Positions 7,895 through 16,632 of a stretch of DNA of 38,769 nt are shown here, piece after piece; position 1 is the stretch's first letter, and the number at the start of each line of letters is the position of its first letter. The position numbers and the translations under genes are program-made. Below the pieces are notes generated by a model. That model made no database searches. It was not told where the DNA came from and was given only the letters and a program-made list of their open reading frames with translations. The stretch spans positions 1 through 38,769 of the forward strand of contig JAJDAH010000358.1 of the NCBI GenBank assembly GCA_029261965.1, given 5' to 3'. Source of the DNA: Polyangiaceae bacterium (GTDB lineage Bacteria > Myxococcota_A > Polyangia > Polyangiales > Polyangiaceae).

Positions 7895-8875
7895 TCAGCG
7901 GCGTGCGTCGGCCGGAGCCGATTCCGAGTCGCGCCCGGTGTCGATCGCGCGCTCGATCATGCGTTCGATGAAATAACCCAAGCGGTCGCGCCCCTTCTTT
8001 CCCTGCATTCGTCGTTCGGCCCGCACGTACGCCGGGGTGTACCGAAGCCGGGGCGGCAAGAGCTTGTAGTAGCGCTGCACCCTCGCCAGCGACCGAATGA
8101 AGCGCCGTTCTTCCGCGGGGCCGTACTCGAGGCCATACCCTCGGCGCAGTCGCTCCGGCAGCATCCCAGTCGTCACGACCTTCGCCCAGGCGAAGAGCGG
8201 CCGGCGCGATCGACTCGGTGATGAAAAGAGAAAATGAGCCATCTGGCGAGCCGGCGCACCGACCTCGATGACGTCGGACTCCTCGAGCATGTGCGTCATG
8301 TACGAGCAGAATTCGCTCCAATCCGCCGGCATTGCGGCTTCAGGGATGCCGAAAAGCCGAGCGAAGCGCTTCGATTGCACATAGTAGGAATTCTTCTCGT
8401 CTTCGCTCAGCGGCCGCACCGTCAAGTCGTACGCGAGGATGGCGCTGTCGATCAGCGTCGCGTGCACCCAGAAGAGCGCGGCCGGATCGTTGGCTTCGTA
8501 GGCAGTACCCGCGGAGTACACACCGACATTCTCAGTCACCTCACCGAGGATCTTCTCGTGAACCCGGTGGACTCGCCGCGCAGCACGAATCGCATCGTCG
8601 AGATCCCCGAACACGATGGCGAAGACACGATCGAACGTGCGCTGGAATCGGCCGAGCGGATCCTCCCGAGTGAGCGAGTGTTGGTCCACGGCGTGGGCGA
8701 CGAAGGGGTGGGCCAGCTGCAGCAACACTGCGCGGCCTCCTCCGAGAAAGAGCGCACTCTCTTTGCCGATTTCCCAAGAGATCGACCCCGGGCCGTAGAT
8801 GCCGCCCTTGGGGTCGGTCACCTCGTCGCGAACCTCGTCGATGAAGCGCTCGAGCTCTTCCCGAGTGACCGTCAT
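7895..8875 (-). CDS. MpaB-family (DUF2236) oxygenase-like protein
   Basis: 326 aa, starting at the ATG at 8875 because GGAG lies 5 nt upstream; an earlier in-frame start at 8905 lacks this. The protein has the DUF2236 layout: GRAVLLQLAHPFVAHAVDQHS, RTFDRVFAIVFGDLDDAIRAARRVHRVHEKILG, a Y.ANDP..LFWVHATLIDS segment and MPADWSEFCSYM. This family includes the rubber oxygenase Lcp and MpaB and binds b-type haem through a conserved His. Its substrate here is unknown. The start lies 13 nt after the upstream lipoprotein gene, and it ends facing the GMC oxidoreductase, so a role near lipid oxidation is possible but unproven. Confidence 0.85.
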   Translation of the reverse strand: MTVTREELERFIDEVRDEVTDPKGGIYGPGSISWEIGKESALFLGGGRAVLLQLAHPFVAHAVDQHSLTREDPLGRFQRTFDRVFAIVFGDLDDAIRAARRVHRVHEKILGEVTENVGVYSAGTAYEANDPAALFWVHATLIDSAILAYDLTVRPLSEDEKNSYYVQSKRFARLFGIPEAAMPADWSEFCSYMTHMLEESDVIEVGAPARQMAHFLFSSPSRSRRPLFAWAKVVTTGMLPERLRRGYGLEYGPAEERRFIRSLARVQRYYKLLPPRLRYTPAYVRAERRMQGKKGRDRLGYFIERMIERAIDTGRDSESAPADARR

Positions 8876-8888
8876 GCCCTCTCCGCGG

Positions 8889-9473
8889 TCAGGGTACGGG
8901 CCCACTCGGGCAGCTCAAGACGAACCGGTCCCCGTCAGGTCGGCACATCGTGCACGCAAAATCGGCGTTCACGCAGTTGCACGTCGGGTCGTTTTCGCAA
9001 GCCTCGGGTACTGGGTTGCAGTTGGTGACGGTCTCCCCGGTGCCATTGACGGTCTGAACGCACACCCACCGATCCGGGCACAATCCGCAAGACCCCGTCC
9101 CCACCGAGAAACCGAAGCACTGTTGGTCGTCGACACACGGGCCATAACAGAGCCCGCTTGGATCCGCAGACACCGTCTGCCCCGGAGCACACGTCGGGGT
9201 GACGATCTCGCAAGTTACGCGGCTCGTGTCGCAGTTGACCCGATTTCCCGTGCCGCCGGTCCCACTGCCGCCGGTGCCCGTGCCCCCACTTCCGCCAGTG
9301 GCCGCGCCGCCGCTCGCCGCGCCGCCACCGCTGCCGGTTCCGGCGCTACCCCCCATGGCGCCACCGGCGCTACCCCCGCCGCCGCCGTCGGAGAACTCGG
9401 CGTCTCCACAACCGACGAGCGCGATGGAAAGGCAAGCAAGCGTGAAAATTCCGGCCCGCATGCCGGACATCAT
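8889..9473 (-). CDS. Cys-rich lipoprotein with Gly/Ala/Ser linker
   Basis: 194 aa. A signal peptide ends in a good lipobox, LVGC, with the acylated Cys at residue 22. Residues ~30-80 are a low-complexity Gly/Ser/Thr/Ala linker typical of myxobacterial surface lipoproteins. The C-terminal ~115 residues carry about 16 cysteines (CDTSRVTC, CAPGQ, CYGPCVDDQQC, CGLCPDRWVC, CNCVNADFACTMC), implying a disulphide-rich extracellular module. No catalytic motif is visible. The gene ends 13 nt before the DUF2236 start on the same strand and could be co-transcribed with it. Confidence 0.8.
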   Translation of the reverse strand: MMSGMRAGIFTLACLSIALVGCGDAEFSDGGGGGSAGGAMGGSAGTGSGGGAASGGAATGGSGGTGTGGSGTGGTGNRVNCDTSRVTCEIVTPTCAPGQTVSADPSGLCYGPCVDDQQCFGFSVGTGSCGLCPDRWVCVQTVNGTGETVTNCNPVPEACENDPTCNCVNADFACTMCRPDGDRFVLSCPSGPVP

Positions 9474-9476
9474 ACG

Positions 9477-9830
9477 CTATTTCGGAACGGCAATCTCCGT
9501 CGCACACCCGAGCGGCACGCTGACGCCGGCCACGTCCGGGGCCGTCACGCTCGTGCACGTGTCAGGGCAAGCGATGACCCGAGTCGGCGCCGCGCTGTCG
9601 TCGTAGTACCAGCCGTTGGTGAAGCTCGGGCAGACCGCTGGCTGTCGACGTGGCCGAGCGTCTGGCTCTGCTCCATTCGCACGGAAGCGGCGCGGTCTCG
9701 GTAATTCATCCACGGGATCGCGTCAGGCAACGTCTTGAAGTTCGAGCAGGACTGAGTCGCGCCGGCCAGGGCGCCGGAGATTGGCGTCCACTCGAAACCG
9801 ACCATGCTGGCGCACTGGTCGACGAATTTT
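9477..9830 (-). pseudogene. Decayed exported-protein fragment
   Basis: Two overlapping minus-strand frames together look like one protein tail. The upstream frame reads KFVDQCASMVGFEWTPISGA and SCSNFKTLPDAIPWMNYRD (about 9830-9650). Around 9640 the sense moves to another frame, PAVCPSFTNGWYYDDSAAP then RVIACPDTCTSV and ending VPLGCATEIAVPK at 9477. The GWYYDD...P..I..CP.TC......V.LGC pattern is common at the C-terminus of secreted vWA-type lipoproteins in Myxococcota. No start codon with a signal peptide is visible before the yifB gene on the other strand, so I regard this as a truncated, frameshifted relic. Confidence 0.45.
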
Positions 9831-9985
9831 AGCCGTCTTCCGGACGGCCGGCCGCGAGAGCCGTCGCGAGCGCGAAAGGTGGCGGCCGCCGGCGATGCCA
9901 CCCCCGCCACCCACCACATGCTCGCTTTCGTCGGCAATACCGAGGGGCCGAGGGCGGCACGGCGACTGCACTGCGCCAGGCCACG

Positions 9986-11554
9986 ATGGTGTTGCGCGGG
10001 ACGACGACAATCCAAGGCAAGCCTCTCGGCTTGGCGACGGCCCACACGAGCTCGCTCGTCGGGCTCGACCCTCACCCGATTCGCGTCGAGGTGTGTTGCA
10101 CCCGCGGCCCTTCGTTCTTCCAGATGGTCGGCCTAGCCGAAGCCGCCGTGCGCGAAGCTCAGGTCCGAGTGGCGAGCGCGCTCGCCAGCCTCGGCGTGCT
10201 GCTCGACGAATACGCGATCACGATCAACCTGGCGCCGGCGGATCTCAGAAAATCTGGCGCCGCGCTCGACGTCGCGATCGCCGTCGCCGTGCTCGGCGCG
10301 ATCGACGAGCTGCCCGCCGCCTCCCTCGACGGCGTGCTTCTGCTCGGTGAGCTCAGTCTCGACGGCGCCATCCAACCGGTACGCGGCGTGTTGCCGCAGC
10401 TCGACGGCGCTCGTGCCAGAGGCCTCAGCTCGGCGATCGTGCCGAGTCGCGCCGCGCGCGAAGCGGGTTTGGTGGCGGGCCTCGAGGTCTTCGTTGCCTC
10501 GACGCTGAAGGAGCTTGTCGCCCATCTCAGCGGGGGGAAACCGCTTCGTCACGCCGCGCGAACGGAGTTCTGTCCCGACTCGTGTCGCACGGACATCGAC
10601 CTGGCCGAGGTCGCGGGTCAGGGCACGGCGCGCCGCGCACTCGAGGTCACCGCCGCCGGAGCACATAATCTGTTGATGGTCGGGCCACCCGGCGCCGGCA
10701 AGACGATGTTGGCGCGACGTCTGCCGACGATTCTGCCACCACTCGGCTTCGCCGAAGCCATCGAGACGACGAAGATTCACAGCGTCGCGGGTCTCGTCGA
10801 CCCGGAAAAAGGAGTGGTCTCCACCCACCCATTTCGCGCGCCACATCATTCGGTCAGCGAGGCGGGCTTGGTCGGCGGCGGCGATTTACCTCGCCCCGGC
10901 GAAGTCAGCCTCGCCCACCACGGCGTGCTGTTCCTCGACGAGCTCGCGGAGTTTCGTCGCGGCGCCCTCGAATCGCTGCGGCAACCACTCGAAGACGGCG
11001 TCGTGTGCATCGCCCGCGCCCGTGCACGCGCTTGGTTCCCGGCGCGACCAATCGTCGTCGGAGCGGTCAACCCGTGCCCCTGCGGGTTCCGCGGTCATCC
11101 ATCGCGGCCTTGCCGCTGTCAGCGGGGTCAGATCCGGCGCTACCAAACGAAGCTCAGCGGTCCTCTGCTCGACCGGCTCGACGTGCACGTCATGCTACCG
11201 CCGGTCGACGTCGCATCCCTGGCCGACGGCCGCCGCGGCGAGTCGTCGAGCGCCGTCCGACAACGCGTGATCCGAGCGCGAGAACGGCAATCCGAGCGCC
11301 GCCGGAGCGGCGAGGTCAGTGTCGCGACCAATGCGCTGCTGCCACCGCGGGAGCTCGAAAAAATCGCTGCGCTCGACGTCGCGGGCCGGCGCCTCGTCGA
11401 ACGAGCCGTCGAGCATCTCGGCCTGAGCGCTCGCTCCTACGCGAAGGTGCTTCGCGTCGCTCGAACCATCGCCGACCTCGACGGCGATGAACGCATTCGC
11501 GGGCCACACGTGAGTGAAGCCATCCAGGGTCGAATGCTCGACACCCAGCTCTAA
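9986..11554 (+). CDS. comM: YifB/ComM family Mg-chelatase-like AAA ATPase
   Basis: 522 aa. The order is a Lon-protease-like N-terminal domain ([37 protein letters not shown]), then an AAA+ module with Walker A GPPGAGKT (233-240), Walker B GVLFLDEL (313-320) and [19 protein letters not shown], and a Cys-rich loop NPCPCGF...CRC. ComM is a hexameric branch-migration helicase acting in natural transformation. The family's conserved N-terminus aligns from the TTG at 10031 ([21 protein letters not shown]), so the first 15 residues may not be translated. recA starts 32 nt downstream, which suggests a recombination operon. Confidence 0.92.
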   Translation: MVLRGTTTIQGKPLGLATAHTSSLVGLDPHPIRVEVCCTRGPSFFQMVGLAEAAVREAQVRVASALASLGVLLDEYAITINLAPADLRKSGAALDVAIAVAVLGAIDELPAASLDGVLLLGELSLDGAIQPVRGVLPQLDGARARGLSSAIVPSRAAREAGLVAGLEVFVASTLKELVAHLSGGKPLRHAARTEFCPDSCRTDIDLAEVAGQGTARRALEVTAAGAHNLLMVGPPGAGKTMLARRLPTILPPLGFAEAIETTKIHSVAGLVDPEKGVVSTHPFRAPHHSVSEAGLVGGGDLPRPGEVSLAHHGVLFLDELAEFRRGALESLRQPLEDGVVCIARARARAWFPARPIVVGAVNPCPCGFRGHPSRPCRCQRGQIRRYQTKLSGPLLDRLDVHVMLPPVDVASLADGRRGESSSAVRQRVIRARERQSERRRSGEVSVATNALLPPRELEKIAALDVAGRRLVERAVEHLGLSARSYAKVLRVARTIADLDGDERIRGPHVSEAIQGRMLDTQL

Positions 11555-11586
11555 GGCTCAGAAACACCTGCAACGAAAGAAAGCCA

Positions 11587-12615
11587 ATGACCAAAACTCG
11601 AACCGACAACGAACAATCCAAGACTCGCAAGTCGCTGCTCGCCGAAGCAGAAAAGCGATGGGGGCGCGGAACCCTCATGACCCTCGACGAGGACGCCGCC
11701 AGCGAGCCCATTCCCGTCATTCCCACCGGATCGTTCGCGCTCGACCGCGCGCTCGGCGTCGGCGGGTACCCGCTCGGCCGCATCGTGGAGATCTTCGGGC
11801 CCGAGTCGAGTGGAAAAACGACACTCACCCTTCACGCGATCGCCGAAGCTCAGCGACGCGGCGGCGTGGCGGCGTTCATCGACGCCGAGCACGCCTTCGA
11901 CATGCGCTACGCCAAGGCGATCGGCGTGGACCTGCCCGGGCTCTTGATTTCACAACCCGACTACGGCGAGCAAGCGCTGGAGATCACGCAAATGCTCGCC
12001 GAGAGCGGTTCGGTGAGCCTCATCGTCATCGATTCAGTCGCCGCGCTGGTTCCGAAAGCGGAAATCGAAGGCAACATGGGCGACCCGCAGATGGGTTTGC
12101 AAGCGCGACTCATGAGCCAAGCGATGCGAAAGCTCAAGGGATTCGCGAACAACGCCAAGACCACGCTGATGTTCATCAACCAACTCCGTCAGAAAATCGG
12201 TGTCGTGTTCGGCAACCCGGAGACGACGCCGGGCGGTCAAGCGCTCAAGTACTATTCGAGTGTTCGGCTCGACGTCCGTCGCATCGGCAAGGTCAGCGTG
12301 GGCGACCAAGTCGTCGGAAACCGAACCCGCGTACGAGTCATCAAGAACAAGGTCGCCATCCCGTTCAACGAAGCTGAATTCGACATCCGCTGGGGCGTCG
12401 GCGTCGACGGCAGAACCGACCTGCTCGACACGGCGGTCGAGCTCGGCGTGGTCAAGAAGAACGGCGCGCACTACCTGTTCGACGGAAACAGCTTCGCTCA
12501 CGGTCGGGAGAAGGCGCGCGAGACACTCATCGCCCAAAAGGAGCTCGAAGCGAAGCTACATCGGGCCACCGTCGAGGCCGCCTGCGCCGTCTTGGAATCG
12601 GAGAGCGCCGCTTGA
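11587..12615 (+). CDS. recA: Recombinase RecA
   Basis: 342 aa. Hallmarks are Walker A GPESSGKT (71-78), [20 protein letters not shown] (Walker B), the MAW-type [20 protein letters not shown] and loop L2 [18 protein letters not shown]. It forms ATP-dependent filaments on ssDNA for strand exchange and LexA/CI cleavage. The N-terminal linker ([21 protein letters not shown]) differs from the usual KQFGKGSIM form, and the C-terminus lacks a long acidic tail, so it could be one of two RecA copies, as known in Myxococcus. I see no SOS-box-like palindrome in the 32-nt gap after comM. Confidence 0.97.
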   Translation: MTKTRTDNEQSKTRKSLLAEAEKRWGRGTLMTLDEDAASEPIPVIPTGSFALDRALGVGGYPLGRIVEIFGPESSGKTTLTLHAIAEAQRRGGVAAFIDAEHAFDMRYAKAIGVDLPGLLISQPDYGEQALEITQMLAESGSVSLIVIDSVAALVPKAEIEGNMGDPQMGLQARLMSQAMRKLKGFANNAKTTLMFINQLRQKIGVVFGNPETTPGGQALKYYSSVRLDVRRIGKVSVGDQVVGNRTRVRVIKNKVAIPFNEAEFDIRWGVGVDGRTDLLDTAVELGVVKKNGAHYLFDGNSFAHGREKARETLIAQKELEAKLHRATVEAACAVLESESAA

Positions 12616-12624
12616 GACGTGGCG

Positions 12625-13371
12625 CTAATTCACCAGGAACCACTTGACCGCTGGTTTGACCTCTAGGTGCCAGTGGTCGTGGTGGGCCGCGTCGAAGTGT
12701 GGCGTCAGCATGTAGTGGAAGATGCGCTGGTCCGCGGCTTCGCAGAGAATCGACCGGAGCTCGCGACCACGGCGGTTCTTGATTTTTCGCATTCCGGCAC
12801 CGCAAGTGCGAGCACCGATGGCGGCGGGCCAGTGCGAGCCCACCACGAGCCACAGGCCATTCTTTTTCCTCAAGGCGCCGATGTCGACCGCCATGCCGCC
12901 GGGATGCCGCGTCTGCGGCTTCTTCGGATCCGACGGATTCGAGGTGGGCGGTCGATACATCGTGTAGTGAACGACTTCGACGACGTCGTGCTGGGCGAGC
13001 ACCTTGAGGAAATCGTCGAGCGCGAGAGCCAAGCGGGCGTCCAGAATTTCGAAGTAGCTGCTCTTTCGATCGTCCGGGGGCAACACCGAGTGCAGATCGA
13101 TGCCGCGAACCTTTCCCGTGAACCGGATGGGGGCCTGCACTCCCGGCAACGGTGCCTTCGTTTGCGTGTAGGGCACCCGACGACGGTCGAGCTCGGCGTA
13201 CGCCTGATCGTTCGTGAGATTCGCGTAGCGGTAGGCGCGCGACGCCTCGGCCTCTTTCTCCGGCGGGATTTCGAGGTACTTGTTGCTCGCGCTCGCGCCG
13301 CCCGCGAGCGCGATGACGACCAGCGGGACTAAAACGAGGCAAAAACGACGCAGTTTCGCGCGCACGAGCAT
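12625..13371 (-). CDS. Exported M15-like zinc peptidase (extensin-like fold)
   Basis: 248 aa with an N-terminal signal peptide (KLRRFCLVLVPLVVIALAGGASA). The metal-site layout of D-Ala-D-Ala carboxypeptidase-type M15 and extensin-like proteins is present: RHPGGMAVDIG (His156-x6-Asp163) and HHDHWHLEV (His233-x-His235). A preceding Arg-rich segment MYRPPTSNP fits the usual substrate cleft. It probably trims peptidoglycan peptides in the periplasm, though non-catalytic relatives exist. The gene is 62 nt downstream of the radical SAM gene on the same strand and convergent with recA. Confidence 0.75.
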   Translation of the reverse strand: MLVRAKLRRFCLVLVPLVVIALAGGASASNKYLEIPPEKEAEASRAYRYANLTNDQAYAELDRRRVPYTQTKAPLPGVQAPIRFTGKVRGIDLHSVLPPDDRKSSYFEILDARLALALDDFLKVLAQHDVVEVVHYTMYRPPTSNPSDPKKPQTRHPGGMAVDIGALRKKNGLWLVVGSHWPAAIGARTCGAGMRKIKNRRGRELRSILCEAADQRIFHYMLTPHFDAAHHDHWHLEVKPAVKWFLVN

Positions 13372-13433
13372 GGTGGACCGTTATCCAGCGACACGCCGCT
13401 CCGGGCTAAGTTTTCGAGGGCTTGGATAAGCAG

Positions 13434-14678
13434 CTACTCATCGGTAGCGCGTTCGGTCGGGCGTCGAACGTCGGCGTGCTCGAGGCGAATGCCGGCCTTC
13501 TCGGCCTTCTGCCCTTCTCGACGCCTCTTGGTTTCGTACAGCTTTTGGCTCTGCTCGGTGATGGCGCCCACCGCCGGGCCCTGTGGCCGCATCTGCTCGG
13601 GAGGGAGGTCGTCCGCCGGGCCGTTTTCCGGCGAATCGGGCCCGCTCGGTCGCTTTTTGATTCGGCCCGCGAGTGTATCGGCGCATCGCTGATCGAAGTC
13701 CTTCTGCCAAGACTCGATGGATCGGAATTCGTAGCTCGGGTCGCTCGGATCGCGAATGATGCTCTCGACGACGGTATCGCGGGACACGAACACCGGATGA
13801 AGTTCCGCCGGATCGTAGCCGTTGCCGCGATCGAACAGCCCGCCGCAGATCGTCCTGAGCGAGCAGCGGTCGCAGCTCTCGGAGTAGATGTGCTCCCAGT
13901 CCGTCTGACGCACCGTCTGCTTGTTGTCGAGGAAGTGCACGATGCGCTCCTCGCCTTTGACGATCTTGCGCGTCTCCGTGCTCGCCCATGCGAAGTCGGT
14001 CATGTAGCAAAGCGGGACCTTCTCGACGCGGAACGTCCTCCCGCTGTTGTGCAAAAGCGTCATCGCACGGTGCAGCGACGCCTCGAAGTCCCCGAGCTTC
14101 GGGGTGAACTCCCCTTGATTCACTTCCGCGCGACCCATCGACGGGTCGAGGTTGTTCCAGATGAAGTGCCGGATGTAGGGATGATTCTCGATCCAGTACT
14201 CGATGTTCTTGTCGAGATGGTTGGCGTTGAGCTTGTTGATGACGCAGTTGATGTTGACTTCGATGCCGAAGCGGTTCGCATTTTTCACCGCCGCGTACGC
14301 GCGCTCGAGCGTTCCCGCCGCCCCCCGGAGGCGCTGCTCCACCTCCGGGTCGATCGAATACACCGACACGTGAACGAGCTGCAGCCCCGCCTCGCCGAGA
14401 GCCTCGGCGAACCTCTCCTCGGCGAGGCGATGACCGTTCGTGATCATTCGCACGTGCAGTCCTCGCTCCCGGGCGTACGCCGCGATCTTCGGGAGCTCGG
14501 GGTGAAGTGTCGGCTCACCACCGGTCAGGATCACGCCGAAATAGCTCCGATCGACGAAATCGTCGACGAGCACCTTCATCGACTCGAAGGTGTGCGCGAA
14601 GGGGGTGGTCGGGTTCGAGCAGAAACCGCAAAAGTGGTTGCAGTGCCGAACGACCTGAATGTAGCCGATGTTCGCCAA
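13434..14678 (-). CDS. Radical SAM protein with C-terminal auxiliary Cys cluster
   Basis: 414 aa. The SAM/[4Fe-4S] motif CNHFCGFC is at Cys13, 17 and 20, followed by LTGGEPTLHP (GGEP 53-56). A second Cys set, Cys224 plus C-x2-C-x5-C at 269, 272 and 278, fits an auxiliary cluster of the SPASM/twitch type found in peptide- and protein-modifying enzymes. The C-terminal ~80 residues are charged and disordered-looking. The start is TTG at 14678: no ATG or GTG lies between the upstream in-frame stop and the first cysteine. No obvious precursor peptide sits beside it. The transporter-like gene diverges 61 nt away. Confidence 0.85.
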   Translation of the reverse strand: MANIGYIQVVRHCNHFCGFCSNPTTPFAHTFESMKVLVDDFVDRSYFGVILTGGEPTLHPELPKIAAYARERGLHVRMITNGHRLAEERFAEALGEAGLQLVHVSVYSIDPEVEQRLRGAAGTLERAYAAVKNANRFGIEVNINCVINKLNANHLDKNIEYWIENHPYIRHFIWNNLDPSMGRAEVNQGEFTPKLGDFEASLHRAMTLLHNSGRTFRVEKVPLCYMTDFAWASTETRKIVKGEERIVHFLDNKQTVRQTDWEHIYSESCDRCSLRTICGGLFDRGNGYDPAELHPVFVSRDTVVESIIRDPSDPSYEFRSIESWQKDFDQRCADTLAGRIKKRPSGPDSPENGPADDLPPEQMRPQGPAVGAITEQSQKLYETKRRREGQKAEKAGIRLEHADVRRPTERATDE

Positions 14679-14739
14679 CTCGCGCCAAGCTTAGCCTGGA
14701 TCGCCGAAACCTGCCGGCAGTGCTACTCGTGTCCATCCC

Positions 14740-15774
14740 GTGAATGCCAGCCAAACGCCGTGGTCGACCGGACTGACGAGCATTTGGGTCTTCGCGGCAG
14801 GCTACTTCGCCTGTTACCTGCCCTATAGCGCGCTGACCAAGTCGGTGAGCTCCGGGTGGATCGCCGGGATGGACCGTCCTGTCTCGGGGTTCGAGCTCCT
14901 ACCGGTGACCACGGCGGCATCGCTCCTCGCCATGCTCGTGTTCTTGACCTCGGTCGGGTGGTGGAAGTTTGCAACCCAGCGAACCGTGTTCGGCCTGAAG
15001 CTCCCGTCGCCAACGCGCTGGACGTTCCTCTCGGGCATCTGCACGGCCACCATCATCGCGACGACCACCCTCGCCTACACCTTCAAGGGCGTTTCGATCG
15101 TTTTCATGATGCTCCTGATGCGAGGAGGCGTGCTCGTGATCGCCCCCATCGTCGACTTCATTTCGAAACGTCGTGTGCGGTGGTTCTCGTGGTTGGCGCT
15201 AGCGTTGAGCCTCGGAGCGCTCGTGTCGGCCACCTTCGCCAAGAAGAGCGGGGCCAACCTGACACTCGTCGCGCTCGTGGACGTCGCGGCCTACCTCACC
15301 GGGTACTTCATTCGATTCCGGTTCATGAGCCGGCTAGCCAAGTCGGACGACCCCGCCGTCACGAAGAAGTACTTCGTCGAGGAGCAAATGGTGGCGACGC
15401 CGTTCGTGGTCATCACGCTGGTCATCCTCGCGCTCGTCGGCGAAGGGGACCAAATGGAGGCCGTGCGGCGGGGGTTCACGTCGTTCTTCGACTCGGCGGT
15501 GGTGCCGCACGCGATCGCCATCGGTCTGTTGTCCCAGGGCACCGGGGTATTCGGCACGCTCGTTTTCCTCGACCGACGCGAAAATTCGTTCTCCGTACCG
15601 GTCAACCGCGCCTCGAGCATCCTCGCTGGGGTTGGCGCGACCTACGCGCTCCATCTGTTTCTCGACAAACGGGTACCCAGCGCGCCCGAGCTCGTCGGCG
15701 CGGGGCTCGTCATCGGAGCAATCCTCGTCTTGAGTCTGCCGAGCATGTTTCGCGGCGCTGGGCGCGCGGCGTAG
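14740..15774 (+). CDS. Multi-pass membrane protein, DMT/EamA-like
   Basis: 344 aa from a GTG at 14740. About ten hydrophobic segments are visible, for example IWVFAAGYFACYLPY, AASLLAMLVFLTSVGWW, WLALALSLGALVSA, FVVITLVILALVG and ELVGAGLVIGAILVLSL. The two-halves topology with an internal GKxxP-like polar break resembles drug/metabolite (EamA) transporters, but I see no diagnostic motif. A substrate cannot be named. It is divergent from the radical SAM gene with a 61-bp shared upstream region, so the two may be co-regulated. Confidence 0.65.
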   Translation: MNASQTPWSTGLTSIWVFAAGYFACYLPYSALTKSVSSGWIAGMDRPVSGFELLPVTTAASLLAMLVFLTSVGWWKFATQRTVFGLKLPSPTRWTFLSGICTATIIATTTLAYTFKGVSIVFMMLLMRGGVLVIAPIVDFISKRRVRWFSWLALALSLGALVSATFAKKSGANLTLVALVDVAAYLTGYFIRFRFMSRLAKSDDPAVTKKYFVEEQMVATPFVVITLVILALVGEGDQMEAVRRGFTSFFDSAVVPHAIAIGLLSQGTGVFGTLVFLDRRENSFSVPVNRASSILAGVGATYALHLFLDKRVPSAPELVGAGLVIGAILVLSLPSMFRGAGRAA

Positions 15775-15792
15775 TTCGCCCGCCGACCCGAT

Positions 15793-16557
15793 TCACTTCC
15801 CTTTGAACTTCGGTTGGCGTTTCTCGAAGAACGCCGTGACCCCTTCGACGGTGTCTTCGGTGGTCACGAGGCGTTCGAGATCAGCGAGCTCGCGGGCTCG
15901 CTGCGCTTCGCGTCCATCCGAGCCTCCGCCGATTTGACCGAGCGCAGCGCGCACGGCCAACGGGGGCAGGCCGGCAATTTCTTCAGCGAGCGCGCGAGCT
16001 TCTCCGTCCGCATCGTCAGCGACTCGGTGCACGATTCCCCGCGCCAGCGCTTCGTCGGACGACACCCTTCTGCCGGTGAGCAAGAGATCGCCGGCCAAGC
16101 CGAGCCCGACGAGCGGAACCAGTCGCTCGATCGCCGCCCAGCTCGGCAGGTAGCCGCGATGGATCTCGGGAATCGCCACGTGAGCGTCCCGCGAAAGCAC
16201 CCGCAAATGACACGCCAAAGCGAGCTCGAAACCACCACCCACCGCCGGCCGCCGCAGGACGGCGATGATCGGGATCGGAAATCCAGCGATTCGGTCGAGC
16301 ATGTCGTGAGCGTTCCGAGTCCAATCGGAAAGACCATCCGGCGTCGCCAGCGGGCCCACCGCCCCCATGTCGGCACCAGCACAAAACGCCACGTCACCGG
16401 CCCCGCGCAGCAGCAGCACGCGCGCGCCCTCGACTTCCGCCGCTCGTTCGAGCGAAGCACGCAGTGCCTCGATTTGCTCGACGTCGAAGGCGTTGGCTTT
16501 CGGCCGATCCAGGGTGATCGACAAGACGGGTGGCTCGAGCTCCTCGTGAACAGCCAT
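15793..16557 (-). CDS. Enoyl-CoA hydratase/isomerase family protein
   Basis: 254 aa with a complete crotonase fold: SITLDRPKANAFD, the oxyanion-hole segment FCAGADMGAV, PIIAVLRRPAVGGGFELALACHLRVLS and VAIPEIHRGYLP. The Glu of IPEI is present, but the second hydratase Glu (usually after the TG.R..A.EA helix) is not clear in LLTGRRVSSDEALARGIV. The ending AFFEKRQPKFKGK is typical of genuine enoyl-CoA hydratases (FxEKRxPxFKG). The substrate is unknown. It is transcribed away from mgtE, with a 75-bp intergenic region between the two starts. Confidence 0.88.
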   Translation of the reverse strand: MAVHEELEPPVLSITLDRPKANAFDVEQIEALRASLERAAEVEGARVLLLRGAGDVAFCAGADMGAVGPLATPDGLSDWTRNAHDMLDRIAGFPIPIIAVLRRPAVGGGFELALACHLRVLSRDAHVAIPEIHRGYLPSWAAIERLVPLVGLGLAGDLLLTGRRVSSDEALARGIVHRVADDADGEARALAEEIAGLPPLAVRAALGQIGGGSDGREAQRARELADLERLVTTEDTVEGVTAFFEKRQPKFKGK

Positions 16558-16632
16558 GGGTCACGTGTGCCAGAGCGCGTCGAGGGGCACAACGTTCCGG
16601 CCCAGCTGGGAACCTGGTAAGCCGGCGCGGCC

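Noticed and set aside
8234-9028. A 264-codon plus frame opposite the DUF2236 gene
   Set aside because: The minus strand carries the DUF2236 pattern and a ribosome-binding site; the plus frame has no recognised features.
13422-14828. A 468-codon plus-strand frame across the radical SAM gene
   Set aside because: The minus strand encodes clear radical SAM motifs. The plus frame is a GC-rich antisense shadow with no recognisable domain.
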